DNA of 64,000 nucleotides from positions 3,906,001 to 3,970,000 of the forward strand of contig CP043652.1 of assembly GCA_014218215.1 (NCBI GenBank), given 5' to 3'. This document shows positions 25,904 through 36,954 of the stretch, one piece after another. Source of the stretch: Geodermatophilaceae bacterium NBWT11. GTDB lineage: Bacteria; Actinomycetota; Actinomycetes; Mycobacteriales; Geodermatophilaceae. Each line of letters begins with the position of its first letter. The stretch's first letter is position 1. Both the position numbers and the translations under genes were made by a program. Under the pieces are notes generated by a model, which saw only the letters and a program-made list of their open reading frames with translations, was not told where the DNA came from and made no database searches.

Positions 25904-25909
25904 TAGCGT
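25904..25909 (+). promoter_or_regulatory. -10 element (TAGCGT) of ruvCAB
   Basis: TAGCGT, 4 nt before the LexA box, puts the transcription start inside the operator. This gives a leader of about 30 nt with GAGAGGG 6 nt before the ruvC GTG. Confidence 0.45.
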
Positions 25910-25913
25910 CCCC

Positions 25914-25929
25914 TCGAACACCTGTTCGT
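25914..25929. promoter_or_regulatory. LexA (SOS) box before ruvC
   Basis: TCGAACACCTGTTCGT matches the actinobacterial LexA operator TCGAAC-N4-GTTCGA with one mismatch in the last base. It lies 17 nt upstream of the ruvC start and overlaps the predicted transcription start, so LexA would block initiation of ruvCAB until DNA damage. Confidence 0.85.
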
Positions 25930-25946
25930 CGGCGAGAGGGTCTCCA

Positions 25947-26552
25947 GTGCGCGTGCTCGGCATCGACCCGGGGTTGACCCGGTGCGGCTGGGGCGTCGTC
26001 GACGGCCGGCCCGGCGCCCGCCCCACCGCGGTGGGCGTCGGCGTCGTGCGCAGCGACGCCGACCTGGCCCTGGAGCTGCGGCTGCTCGAGCTGCACACCG
26101 CGGTGACCGCGCTGGTGCGCGAGCACCGGCCCGACGTCGTGGCCATCGAGCGGGTGTTCCTGCAGAACAACAAGGGGACGGCGACCGGCACCGCGCAGGC
26201 CGCCGGGGTGGCGGCACTGGCCGCGGCCCAGGCCAGCCGACCGGTCGCCTGGCACACCCCCAGCGAGGTCAAGGCCGCGATCTCCGGCAACGGCCGGGCG
26301 GACAAGGAGCAGGTGACCCTGATGGTGACGAGGGTGCTGGGGCTGACCGTGGCCCCCAAGCCCGCCGACGCGGCCGACGCGCTGGCCCTGGCGGTGTGCC
26401 ACGTCTGGCGCGGGCCGACCCAGGACCGGCTGCGGGTCGCGGCGCTGGCCACCGGCGCCGGGATCGCCCAGGGACCGCTCACCACCGCGCCCCGCCCGGC
26501 CGTGCGGGCGAGCCGCTGGCAGGGCATCGGCACCGGCGGGGTGTACCGGTGA
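25947..26552 (+). CDS. ruvC: Holliday junction resolvase RuvC
   Basis: Cuts Holliday junctions during recombination and repair, 201 aa. The RNase H-like catalytic acids are visible in VLGIDPGLTRCGWG, DVVAIERVFLQNN and PADAADALALAVCH. The C-terminal tail (about 20 residues after the core) is polar and variable. GTG 25947 is supported by GAGAGGG 6 nt upstream. First gene of ruvCAB, under a LexA box. Confidence 0.96.
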   Translation: MRVLGIDPGLTRCGWGVVDGRPGARPTAVGVGVVRSDADLALELRLLELHTAVTALVREHRPDVVAIERVFLQNNKGTATGTAQAAGVAALAAAQASRPVAWHTPSEVKAAISGNGRADKEQVTLMVTRVLGLTVAPKPADAADALALAVCHVWRGPTQDRLRVAALATGAGIAQGPLTTAPRPAVRASRWQGIGTGGVYR

Positions 26553-27196
26553 TCGCCTCCGTCGCGGGCCGGGTCGCCGCGGTGTCCCCGGACGGCGCCG
26601 TGGTCGAGGTCGGCGGGATCGGGCTGGCCGTGCAGTGCACCCCGGGCACGATCGCCCGCCTCCAGGTGGGGGAGGCCGCGCGGCTGTCCACCAGCCTGGT
26701 CGTCCGGGAGGACTCGCTGACCCTGTACGGGTTCGCCGACGACGACGAGCGCCAGCTGTTCGAGCTGCTGCAGACCGCCAACGGCGTGGGCCCCCGGCTG
26801 GCCCAGGCCGTGCTGGCCATCCACCCGCCCCGTGAGGTGCGCCGCGCCGTCACCACCGGGGACCTGAAGTCGCTCATGCAGGTGCCCGGCATCGGCAAGA
26901 AGGGCGCCGAGCGGCTGGTGCTGGAGCTGCGCGACCGGCTCGGCGTGGGCTCCGGGGACGTCAGCCTGGACGCCGCCACCGCCGCGGCCGGTGCCACCGG
27001 GTCCTTCGTGGCCCCGGTCGCACCGTGGCGCGACCAGCTGACCACCGCGCTGGTCGGGCTGGGCTGGAGCGTCCGGGAGGCCGACGGCGCCCTGGGCCAG
27101 CTCGCCCCGGTCGCCGAGGAGCAGGTCGCCGACACCGGCAGCGTGGACGTCGCCGTCCTGCTGCGGCAGGCGCTGCGGATGCTGGGTCGGGCGTGA
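26549..27196 (+). CDS. ruvA: Holliday junction helicase subunit RuvA
   Basis: Junction-recognition subunit, 215 aa, that loads RuvB hexamers. The OB-fold domain is at about 1-62 ([18 protein letters not shown]). Two helix-hairpin-helix motifs follow ([31 protein letters not shown]). After a flexible linker comes domain III ([18 protein letters not shown]), which contacts RuvB. GTGA overlaps with ruvC and ruvB. Confidence 0.96.
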   Translation: MIASVAGRVAAVSPDGAVVEVGGIGLAVQCTPGTIARLQVGEAARLSTSLVVREDSLTLYGFADDDERQLFELLQTANGVGPRLAQAVLAIHPPREVRRAVTTGDLKSLMQVPGIGKKGAERLVLELRDRLGVGSGDVSLDAATAAAGATGSFVAPVAPWRDQLTTALVGLGWSVREADGALGQLAPVAEEQVADTGSVDVAVLLRQALRMLGRA

Positions 27197-28272
27197 GCTC
27201 CCCCGAGGCCTCGGAGGCCAGCGCCTGGGCCGGTGAGGAGGAACGGGTCGTCGAGTCCGCGCTCCGCCCGCACTCCCTGGCCGAGTTCGTCGGCCAGCCC
27301 AAGGTGTCCCGCCAGCTGGACCTCGTGCTCGAGGGCGCCAAGCGGCGCGGCCGGCCACCGGACCACGTGCTGCTGTCCGGGCCGCCCGGGCTGGGCAAGA
27401 CGTCGCTGGCGCTGATCATCGGCTCCGAGCTGGGCACGTCGGTGAAGATCACCTCCGGTCCGGCGATCGAGCGCTCGGGCGACCTGGCGGCGATGCTGTC
27501 CAACCTCGGTGAGGGCGACGTGCTCTTCATCGACGAGATCCACCGCATCGCCCGCCCGGCCGAGGAGCTCCTCTACATGGCGATGGAGGACTTCCGGGTC
27601 GACGTCGTGGTCGGCAAGGGGCCCGGTGCCACCGCGATCCCGCTGGAGATCGCGCCCTTCACCCTGGTCGGGGCCACCACCCGGGCCGGTCTGCTGACCG
27701 GTCCGCTCCGCGACCGGTTCGGCTTCGTGGGCCAGATGGAGTTCTACGACACCGCCGACCTCCAGCTGGTGCTCCAGCGCAGCGCCGACCTGCTGGGCGT
27801 GCAGATCGACGCCGAGGGGTCCGCGGAGATCGCCGGCCGGTCCCGCGGCACGCCGCGCATCGCCAACCGGCTGCTGCGCCGGGTGCGCGACTACGCCGAG
27901 GTGCGCGCCGACGGCCGGATCACCCTGCCCGTGGCGCAGGCCGCCCTGGCGCTCTACGACGTCGACGAGCTCGGCCTGGACCGCCTCGACCGCGAGGTGC
28001 TGCGAGCCCTGGTCGTCGGGTTCGGCGGCGGACCGGTCGGGGTGTCCACCCTGGCGGTCGCCGTGGGGGAGGAGCCGCACACCGTGGAGGCGGTCTGCGA
28101 GCCCTTCCTGGTGCGCGCCGGGCTGCTCGCCCGCACCCCTCGCGGGCGGGTCGCGACCGAGGCCGCGTGGCGTCACCTGGACCTCCCGGTGCCCCAGGGC
28201 ACGTGGCTCACCGGTGGCTTCGGCGACCCGCCGCCGGACCGGGCTGCCTCACCCACGCTCTTCGACGCCTAG
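27193..28272 (+). CDS. ruvB: Holliday junction branch-migration ATPase RuvB
   Basis: AAA+ motor, 359 aa. Walker A is [14 protein letters not shown], Walker B is [13 protein letters not shown], sensor 1 is [19 protein letters not shown] (with the Arg finger), and the winged-helix C-terminal domain ends [12 protein letters not shown]. An extra C-terminal tail (about 20 residues, [14 protein letters not shown]) is present. The N-terminus has a short acidic extension before [13 protein letters not shown]. Confidence 0.97.
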   Translation: MSSPEASEASAWAGEEERVVESALRPHSLAEFVGQPKVSRQLDLVLEGAKRRGRPPDHVLLSGPPGLGKTSLALIIGSELGTSVKITSGPAIERSGDLAAMLSNLGEGDVLFIDEIHRIARPAEELLYMAMEDFRVDVVVGKGPGATAIPLEIAPFTLVGATTRAGLLTGPLRDRFGFVGQMEFYDTADLQLVLQRSADLLGVQIDAEGSAEIAGRSRGTPRIANRLLRRVRDYAEVRADGRITLPVAQAALALYDVDELGLDRLDREVLRALVVGFGGGPVGVSTLAVAVGEEPHTVEAVCEPFLVRAGLLARTPRGRVATEAAWRHLDLPVPQGTWLTGGFGDPPPDRAASPTLFDA

Positions 28273-28365
28273 ACTCACCGCCGCTGGAGCGCAACCGCAC
28301 CGCACGTCGGTGCTGCGCCCTGCGCCGGTCGCGCCCCCCGGGCGGACCGCACCCGACGTACCCGA

Positions 28366-28412
28366 GTGACCGCCAGCGTGCGGTCACGATGACCGCGCGA
28401 ACGCTGCGCGGT
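28366..28412 (+). other. Two tandem hairpins before yajC
   Basis: Stem 1, GTGACCGC/GCGGTCAC (28366-28373 with 28380-28387), and stem 2, ACCGCGC/GCGCGGT (28392-28398 with 28406-28412), are 4 nt apart. The second ends just before GGAGAGG, the probable yajC ribosome binding site. They may end ruvB transcription or control yajC-secDF. No U tract. Confidence 0.4.
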
Positions 28413-28429
28413 GGAGAGGCACGACAACC

Positions 28430-28801
28430 GTGGAGCAGTTCTTCCCGCTCATCCTGCTGGTGATCGCCTTCGCACTGCTCATCGTGCTGCCGGCCCGTCA
28501 GCGCAAGAAGATGGCCGCCAACGCGCAGACCCTGCAGGAGTCGCTGTCCGTGGGCGCCCCGGTCATGCTGACCAGCGGCCTGCACGGCACGGTCGCCGGC
28601 CTCGGCGACGGCACCGTGGACATCGAGATCGCCCCCGGGGTGGTGGCCACCTTCGCCCGCCCCGCGGTGATGGAGATCCGCAAGCCCGACGGTGCGGTCC
28701 TCGACGCCACCGCCGGGGAGATCGTGCCCCCCAGCGACGAGCGGCACGGCTACGTCGACGGCGACGGTGACCCCTCGGGTCCCTCCGACCGCACCCGCTG
28801 A
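28430..28801 (+). CDS. yajC: Preprotein translocase subunit YajC
   Basis: 123 aa with a single N-terminal membrane helix (FPLILLVIAFALLIVLPARQ), a positive RKK stop-transfer and the YajC core LQESLSVGAPVMLTSGLHGTV. It accompanies SecDF at the Sec translocon and is not essential in most bacteria. The C-terminal 30 residues are acidic and variable. GTG 28430; secD starts 11 bp after its stop. Confidence 0.92.
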   Translation: MEQFFPLILLVIAFALLIVLPARQRKKMAANAQTLQESLSVGAPVMLTSGLHGTVAGLGDGTVDIEIAPGVVATFARPAVMEIRKPDGAVLDATAGEIVPPSDERHGYVDGDGDPSGPSDRTR

Positions 28802-28812
28802 GGCCGCGCACC

Positions 28813-30648
28813 GTGGCCGCTCGCCAGCTCCCCGCCGCCCGTTACTTCGGGGCCTTCGTCCTGATCGTCGCGGCCATGTACGGACTGGTCTTCGGGACCG
28901 GCTCCCAGCGCACCCCGCAGCTGGGCCTGGACCTGCAGGGCGGCACCACGGTGACGCTGACCGCCCAGGTCCCCGGCGGGGGCACCCCCGACCGGGAGGA
29001 CCTGGAGCTGGCTCGGCAGATCATCGAGCAGCGCGTCAACGGCCTCGGTGTCTCCGAGGCCGAGGTGGTCACCGAGGGCGACTCCAACATCGTCATCTCG
29101 GTGCCCGGTGAGGACGGCGACCAGGCCCGCGAGCTCGGCCAGACCGCCCAGCTGCGGTTCCGCCCGGTGCTGCAGGGCCCGCTGCCGGCCACCAGCGACG
29201 CGACGACCACCGACCCGGCGACCACGGACCCGGCGACCACGGACCCGGCCACCACGGACCCCGCGACCACGGACCCGGCGACCACGGATCCCGCTGTGAC
29301 GGATCCTGCGGTGACCGACCCGGCAGCGACCTCCTCGGCCGCGCCGGACTCCTTCGCGCCGGACTCCTTCGCCCCGGAGCCGACGGCCACCGAGTCGGCC
29401 GCTCCGACCAGCGACGCCGCCCCGGCGACCTCCTCCGCCCCGGCCTCGGACACCGCTCCGGCCACCGGCAGCTCCGCCGAGACCGACCCGGCCACCGGTG
29501 ACCCGGTGGGCGCCACGCCGCTGACCGAGGAGCAGGCCACCGCCGACCTCGCGACGCTGACCTGCAGCCCCGAGGACACCCGCGAGATCGACCTGTCGGA
29601 CTCCTACCTGGCGGCGTGCTCGGAGGACGGCACCGCCAAGTACCTGCTCGGCCCGACGGTCGTCGAGGGCACCCAGGTGTCCGACGCCAGCGCCGGCACC
29701 GCCCAGCAGACCGGCGAGTGGATCGTCAACGTCGACTTCACCTCCTCGGGCTCCTCGACGTGGGCGGCCTACACGGCGGCCAACGTCGGCAACCAGGTCG
29801 GCATCGTCCTCGACGGCCGGGTTGTCTCCGCCCCGACGATCAACAGCGCGATCACCGGCGGCACCACCCAGATCACCGGCTCCTTCGACCAGGAGACCGC
29901 CACCACGCTGGCCAACCAGCTCGCCTACGGCGCCCTGCCGCTGACCTTCACCCAGGCCACCGCGCAGTCCATTTCCACCGAGCTCGGCGGCGAGCAGCTG
30001 CGCGCGGGCCTGATCGCCGGCGGCATCGGCGTCGCGCTGGTCTTCCTCTACGCGCTGCTCTACTACCGGCTGCTCGGCCTGGTGATGATCGCCAGCCTGA
30101 TCCTGTCCGCGGTCGTGGTCTACGCCAGCCTCGTGCTGCTGGGCCGGGAGATCGGATTCACCCTGAGCCTGGCCGGGATCGCCGGGTTCATCGTCAGCAT
30201 CGGCATCACCGCGGACTCCTTCGTCGTCTACTTCGAGAGACTCAAGGACGAGATCCGCGAAGGCCGCACGCTGCGCAGCGCCGTCCCCCGCGCCTGGGTG
30301 CGTGCCCGCCGGACGATCCTCTCCGCGGACGCGGTCAGCTTCCTGGCCGCCGCGATCCTCTACGTGCTGGCCATCGGGGACGTGAAGGGCTTCGCGTTCA
30401 CCCTGGGTCTGTCCACCGTGCTCGACCTGATCGTGGTCTTCCTCTTCACCCACCCGCTGATGTCGGTGCTGAGCCGGTTCAGGAGCTTCGGCTCCAGCCG
30501 GTTCTCCGGCCTCGGCGCCGTCGACGTCAGCCGCCGGCCGGCCACCGCGCCGCGTCCGGGTCAGCGGCCCGGTCGCACCGGTCTGGCCGCCGCCGGCACG
30601 GGCACCGGCAGCACCTCCGCGAGCGCCACCGACAGGAGCGACCGATGA
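28813..30648 (+). CDS. secD: Protein translocase subunit SecD
   Basis: Proton-driven partner of SecYEG that pulls exported proteins out, 611 aa. There is one N-terminal helix, then LGLDLQGGTTVTL. The large extracytoplasmic P1 region is interrupted by a long low-complexity insert (about residues 131-240) starting with TTDPA repeats. The conserved membrane part (ISTELGGEQLRAGLIAGGIG; GFIVSIGITADSFVVYFERL) holds helices 2-6. At 611 aa it is longer than most relatives because of the insert. Stop overlaps the secF ATG. Confidence 0.95.
   Translation: MAARQLPAARYFGAFVLIVAAMYGLVFGTGSQRTPQLGLDLQGGTTVTLTAQVPGGGTPDREDLELARQIIEQRVNGLGVSEAEVVTEGDSNIVISVPGEDGDQARELGQTAQLRFRPVLQGPLPATSDATTTDPATTDPATTDPATTDPATTDPATTDPAVTDPAVTDPAATSSAAPDSFAPDSFAPEPTATESAAPTSDAAPATSSAPASDTAPATGSSAETDPATGDPVGATPLTEEQATADLATLTCSPEDTREIDLSDSYLAACSEDGTAKYLLGPTVVEGTQVSDASAGTAQQTGEWIVNVDFTSSGSSTWAAYTAANVGNQVGIVLDGRVVSAPTINSAITGGTTQITGSFDQETATTLANQLAYGALPLTFTQATAQSISTELGGEQLRAGLIAGGIGVALVFLYALLYYRLLGLVMIASLILSAVVVYASLVLLGREIGFTLSLAGIAGFIVSIGITADSFVVYFERLKDEIREGRTLRSAVPRAWVRARRTILSADAVSFLAAAILYVLAIGDVKGFAFTLGLSTVLDLIVVFLFTHPLMSVLSRFRSFGSSRFSGLGAVDVSRRPATAPRPGQRPGRTGLAAAGTGTGSTSASATDRSDR
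29206..29325 (+). repeat. 15-bp tandem repeat coding TTDPA/VTDPA in secD
   Basis: Eight in-frame 15-bp units: six encoding TTDPA, then two encoding VTDPA, followed by a degenerate Ala/Ser/Pro/Thr-rich stretch. The units differ mainly at third positions, so the array is old enough to have drifted. It is in the extracytoplasmic part of SecD. Confidence 0.9.
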
Positions 30649-32030
30649 CCGGCACCCCCCGCGACGGCGACCCGCAGGACGCACCTCTGGACGACGCCGA
30701 CGGCGACGGCCGTGACGACGCCACCGAGTCCGACGCCGAGGTGCGCGCGGACGCCGCGGCCGACGCCGACGACACCGCGCTGGCCGACGCCGGACTGCCC
30801 GCCGAGGGCGAGACGGAGGAGGAGGCCGCCGCGGTCCGCGCCGCCCCGAAGAGGGCCTCGCTGGCCCACCGGCTCTACAACGGCGAGGCCGGTCTGGACG
30901 TCGTGGGCCGCAGCCGGTTCTGGTACAAGGTCACCGCCGTCGTGGTGCTGGTCTGCATCGCCTCGATGGTGTTCCGCGGCTTCAACTTCGGCATCGACTT
31001 CGAGGGCGGCAACAGCTTCCGGGTGCCGGCGTCGTCGTCCCAGCTGACCGAGATCCGCGAGGCCGCCGAGGGCGCCGGGGCCGACGTCTCCACCGCCCAG
31101 GTGGTCGGCGGCAACACCGTGCTGCTGCGCACCGGGGCGCTGGACAACGACGCCGAGGCCACCGTCGTCTCGGCCATCGCCGACGCCGCGGGCGTCCAGC
31201 CCGCCCAGGTGAGCCCGGAGTCCGTCAGCGCGGACTGGGGCCGGGACATCACCGACCAGGCGCTCATCGCCCTGGTCGTGTTCCTGGCCGCGGTGGTGCT
31301 CTTCCTGGCGGTCCGGTTCCAGCCCAAGATGGCCGTGGGCGCGATGGTCGCGCTGCTGCACGACATCGTGCTCACCGCCGGCGTCTACTCCCTGGTCGGC
31401 TTCGAGGTGACGCCCTCGACGGTGATCGGGTTCCTCACCATCCTCGGGTTCAGCCTCTACGACACCGTGGTGGTCTTCGACAAGGTCGACGAGAACACCA
31501 AGGACCTGGAGAAGGGCGCCCGGATGACCTGGGGCGAGGCGGCCAACCTGGCGGTCAACCAGACCCTCATGCGCTCGATCAACACCTCGGTCATCGCGCT
31601 GCTGCCGGTGCTCGGCCTCCTCGTCGTCGGTGTCGGCCTGCTCGGCGTCGGCACCCTGCAGGACCTGGCCCTGGTGCTCACCGTCGGCCTGGCCGCCGGC
31701 ACCTACAGCTCGATCTTCCTGGCCACCCCGGTGCTCGCCGACCTCAAGGACCGCGAGCCCGAGGTGCAGGCGCTGCGCAAGCGGGTGCTGGCCCGCCGGG
31801 CCGCCGACGCCCGGTCCGGTGGCACCGCCGCCGGTCCGGTCGCCAGCGCCCGCCGGACGCGTCCGGCCGCGGCGGCCGGCGGGGTCGCCCTCGCCGACCG
31901 CGAGACGCTGCCGGAGCGTCCCGAGGCCGTCGAGCAGGTCGAGTCCCCGGCATCGGTCACCCGCGGACCCGTCGCCGGCCCGAAGCCCGGCGCGCGCCCG
32001 CAGCGACCGGGGCAGAAGAAGCGCCGGTGA
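30645..32030 (+). CDS. secF: Protein translocase subunit SecF
   Basis: 461 aa partner of SecD. A long acidic N-terminal extension (about 65 residues, rich in D/A/E) precedes SLAHRLYNGEAGLDVVGRSR and the first helix. The hallmark FNFGIDFEGGNSFRV and the C-terminal transport part (GFLTILGFSLYDTVVVFDKV; MRSINTSVIALLPVLGLLV) are present. The Arg/Pro-rich cytoplasmic tail ends GARPQRPGQKKRR. ATGA overlap with secD and GTGA overlap with apt. Confidence 0.95.
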   Translation: MTGTPRDGDPQDAPLDDADGDGRDDATESDAEVRADAAADADDTALADAGLPAEGETEEEAAAVRAAPKRASLAHRLYNGEAGLDVVGRSRFWYKVTAVVVLVCIASMVFRGFNFGIDFEGGNSFRVPASSSQLTEIREAAEGAGADVSTAQVVGGNTVLLRTGALDNDAEATVVSAIADAAGVQPAQVSPESVSADWGRDITDQALIALVVFLAAVVLFLAVRFQPKMAVGAMVALLHDIVLTAGVYSLVGFEVTPSTVIGFLTILGFSLYDTVVVFDKVDENTKDLEKGARMTWGEAANLAVNQTLMRSINTSVIALLPVLGLLVVGVGLLGVGTLQDLALVLTVGLAAGTYSSIFLATPVLADLKDREPEVQALRKRVLARRAADARSGGTAAGPVASARRTRPAAAAGGVALADRETLPERPEAVEQVESPASVTRGPVAGPKPGARPQRPGQKKRR

Positions 32031-32623
32031 CCTCGCTGGACGCCCACGGGGAACTGCCGCTGGACGAGCTGATCGCCTCGATCGCGGTCGACGTGCCGGA
32101 CTTCCCCGAGCCCGGGGTCGTCTTCCGCGACCTGACTCCGGTGTTCGCCGACGCGCGGGCGTTCCGGCGCGTGGTCGACGCTCTGGCCGCCGGCCCGGTG
32201 GACGAGGACCCCCGGGCCGCGGCCCTGCGCACCGGTGGCGACGGCGACCCGGGGTTCGACGTGGTCGTCGGGGTGGAGGCCCGCGGGTTCCTGCTGGCCG
32301 CCGCCGTCGCCCTGGACGCCGGCACCGGCGTCGTCCCCGTGCGCAAGGCCGGCAAGCTCCCCCGGGAGCGGGTGTCCGCGGACTACGCGCTGGAGTACGG
32401 CACGGCGACGCTGGAGCTGCACACCGACTCGATCGTGGCCGGTCAGCGGGTGCTCCTGGTCGACGACGTGCTCGCCACCGGCGGCACCCTGGAGGCCGCG
32501 ATCGGGCTGGTCGAGCAGCTGGGCGGCGTGGTCACGGCCGTGTCGGTCGTGGTCGAGCTGCCCGCCCTGGGTGGCCGCGAACGGCTGCGGCCGCACACCG
32601 TGCACGCCCTCTGGACCACCTGA
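32027..32623 (+). CDS. apt: Adenine phosphoribosyltransferase
   Basis: Purine salvage: adenine plus PRPP to AMP, 198 aa. The PRPP-binding motif is VLLVDDVLATGGTLEA and the flexible-loop region is VRKAGKLPRERVSADYALEYG. A small insert (DEDPRAAALRTGGDGDPG) precedes the GVEARGFLLAAA strand and is not seen in E. coli Apt. It sits between secF and rel as in mycobacteria, though the lipoprotein gene found there is absent. Confidence 0.93.
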   Translation: MTSLDAHGELPLDELIASIAVDVPDFPEPGVVFRDLTPVFADARAFRRVVDALAAGPVDEDPRAAALRTGGDGDPGFDVVVGVEARGFLLAAAVALDAGTGVVPVRKAGKLPRERVSADYALEYGTATLELHTDSIVAGQRVLLVDDVLATGGTLEAAIGLVEQLGGVVTAVSVVVELPALGGRERLRPHTVHALWTT

Positions 32624-32669
32624 CACACGGCTCACCCCGCCGGGCGGCGTCGAGCCTGCTCGCCGTGGC

Positions 32670-32675
32670 TAGCAT
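32670..32675 (+). promoter_or_regulatory. -10 element (TAGCAT) of rel
   Basis: TAGCAT, 38 nt upstream of the chosen rel GTG. The leader carries AGGAG 5 nt before it. Confidence 0.4.
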
Positions 32676-32713
32676 GGTGCGGGTCCCACCCCACCGGACC
32701 CCGAGGAGTGACC

Positions 32714-35140
<2,427 letters not shown>

Positions 35141-35143
35141 ACC

Positions 35144-35160
35144 GCGATCCTCCGGATCGC
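35144..35160 (+). terminator. Possible rel terminator
   Basis: A 7-bp stem, GCGATCC/GGATCGC, with a 3-nt loop 3 nt after the rel stop. Short and without a U tract, so weak. Confidence 0.4.
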
Positions 35161-35267
35161 ACCGCGGCCAGGAGCCGTCCCCCGGCTGAGACGAGCGTGT
35201 CCGTCCTTCGGTCGCGGGACCCTCCGGGCCCCACTCCTCAGGACCCTGCACGGGTGGTCGGCTCCCA

Positions 35268-35273
35268 TACCCT
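35268..35273 (+). promoter_or_regulatory. -10 element (TACCCT), leaderless
   Basis: TACCCT ends 6 nt before the GTG of the DUF418-like gene. Confidence 0.4.
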
Positions 35274-35279
35274 TCGGGA

Positions 35280-36404
35280 GTGACGACCACGGTCCAGTCC
35301 ACGACCCACCAACCGCCGGTGGCTGCTCGCTCCCGCCTGGTGGGGGTGGACGTGGCCCGCGGGCTGGCCGTGCTCGGGATGTTCGGGGCGCACCTGCTGA
35401 CCACCGACGACCTCGTGTGGTCGGACCCGTCTTCCTGGGACGGGCTGGTGGACGGCCGGTCGTCGATCCTGTTCGCGACGCTGGCGGGGGTGTCGGTCGC
35501 GCTGCTGACCGGGCGGACGTCGCCGCCCTCGGGGGACGCCCTGGTGCGGGCGCGGCTGGTGTTGCTGGTCCGGGCCGTGCTGGTGTTCGCCGCCGGGTCC
35601 GCGGTGCAGCTGCTGATCACGCCGGTGGGGGTGATCCTCGAGTACTACGCGGTGCTGTTCGTGCTGGCGGTCCCGCTGCTGCGCTGGCGGCCCCGGTCGC
35701 TGTTCCTGCTGGCCGGCGGGCTGGTGGTGGTGCTCAACCCGCTGGTGCACCGTCTGCTGGTGCCCTGGGTGAGCGTCGAGACCGGGGGCGGGGGAGTGCT
35801 CGGCGGACTCGTGCTGCTCGGGCAGTACCCGGTCGCGATCTGGGTCGCGTTCCTCGTCGTCGGTCTGGGGGTCGGCCGACTCGACCTCACCGCGGTCCGG
35901 GTGCGGGTCGGGCTCGTCGTCGTCGGGCTCGTGGGGGCGGTCGTCGGCTACGCCGCCGGGCCGTTGCTCGGGGTGGGGGAGCAGGCCGAGACGTTCCCCG
36001 AGACGGCGCTGGGCGAGCTGCCGCGCTGGCAGGACCTGGTGCCGCCGGTCGGGCAGCTGCTGTCCACCGCACCGCACAGCGGCACCCCGGCCGAGGTGGT
36101 CGCCTCCGGGGGGTTCGCCCTCGCCGTCCTCGGGGTGTGCCTGCTGATCGCCGACCGGCTGCGCCTGGTGCTGTTGCCGCTGGCCGCCGTGGGCTCGATG
36201 CCGCTGAGCGCCTACTGCCTGCAGCTGGCCGGCATCGCCCTGCTCGGCGACAGCGTGTTCAGCACCGCCGACGGCGGGGTGGGGCACTGGGTGCTCTTCG
36301 CCGGCACCGCGCTGGTGGTGTGCACCGTGTGGTCGCAGACCCTCGGCCGCGGTCCGCTGGAACGCGGGATCGGCCTGGTGACCGCCCGCGCGCTCAGGGG
36401 GTGA
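35280..36404 (+). CDS. DUF418/heparan-alpha-glucosaminide N-acetyltransferase-like membrane protein
   Basis: 374 aa with about ten hydrophobic helices. It begins RLVGVDVARGLAVLGMFGAH, the RxxxxDxxRG start shared by DUF1624/DUF418 acyltransferase-like membrane proteins, and ends in the DUF418 box GRGPLERGIGLV. The likely role is moving an acyl group across the membrane onto an extracellular target, but no substrate is known. It sits between rel and the cyclophilin gene, an interval that is empty in mycobacteria. Its 3' end overlaps the convergent lipoprotein gene by 11 bp. Confidence 0.8.
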   Translation: MTTTVQSTTHQPPVAARSRLVGVDVARGLAVLGMFGAHLLTTDDLVWSDPSSWDGLVDGRSSILFATLAGVSVALLTGRTSPPSGDALVRARLVLLVRAVLVFAAGSAVQLLITPVGVILEYYAVLFVLAVPLLRWRPRSLFLLAGGLVVVLNPLVHRLLVPWVSVETGGGGVLGGLVLLGQYPVAIWVAFLVVGLGVGRLDLTAVRVRVGLVVVGLVGAVVGYAAGPLLGVGEQAETFPETALGELPRWQDLVPPVGQLLSTAPHSGTPAEVVASGGFALAVLGVCLLIADRLRLVLLPLAAVGSMPLSAYCLQLAGIALLGDSVFSTADGGVGHWVLFAGTALVVCTVWSQTLGRGPLERGIGLVTARALRG

Positions 36405-36954
36405 GCGGGGCGGCCAGGAAGGCCGGGTTCTCGCAGGTCGCGCCGAGCTCCGGGGTGGTGTCGGGGTTGGACACCAGCAGCGTCGCGAAGGCCTCGATCC
36501 GCGGGTCGGCCGGGTCGTCGGCACGCAGCTGGTGGTTCCACGCCTGCGCCGACACCGGCGACCCCTGCCCCGGGTAGGGCGACAGGAACATCCCGGACGT
36601 GCCCTCGACCAGCGCGGCCAGGGTCGCCACCCCGTCCGCGTCGACCTCGGCCGGGTCGTAGGTCACCCACACCGCGCCGTGCTCCAGGGAGTGCACCGCG
36701 TTCTCCCGACGCAGCTCCACGTCGTACACCGACCCGGTGCAGTCGGCCCACTGCGGGTCGTGCTCACCACCGACCGGCGGGGTCTCGGGGTAGTCGACGT
36801 CCTCGTCGGTGTGCAGCTGCCCGGGCGGGTAGGCCGCCACCTCGGTGTCGGCCAGGGTCACCTCGACCCCCGGGGACGCCGAGCCCCCGACGGTCGAGGT
36901 GCAGCCGGTCAGCAGCAGCCCCGCGAGGGCCAGCCCGGCCGGAGCGGACCTCAC
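36394..36954 (-). CDS. DUF3105-family lipoprotein
   Basis: 186 aa. A lipobox ends in LLLTGCTS near residue 17, so the mature protein should be lipid-anchored outside the membrane. The body carries the DUF3105 pattern PPVGGEHDPQWADCTG, RRENAVHSLEHGAVWVTYDP and SAQAWNHQL, with conserved His and Cys. Function unknown. GTG 36954 overlaps the cyclophilin stop (GTGA), so the two are co-translated. Confidence 0.88.
   Translation of the reverse strand: MRSAPAGLALAGLLLTGCTSTVGGSASPGVEVTLADTEVAAYPPGQLHTDEDVDYPETPPVGGEHDPQWADCTGSVYDVELRRENAVHSLEHGAVWVTYDPAEVDADGVATLAALVEGTSGMFLSPYPGQGSPVSAQAWNHQLRADDPADPRIEAFATLLVSNPDTTPELGATCENPAFLAAPLTP

Noticed and set aside
29206-29325. CRISPR-like regular repeats
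   Set aside because: Units are contiguous 15-mers in frame with SecD, with no spacers and no cas genes nearby; it is a coding tandem repeat.
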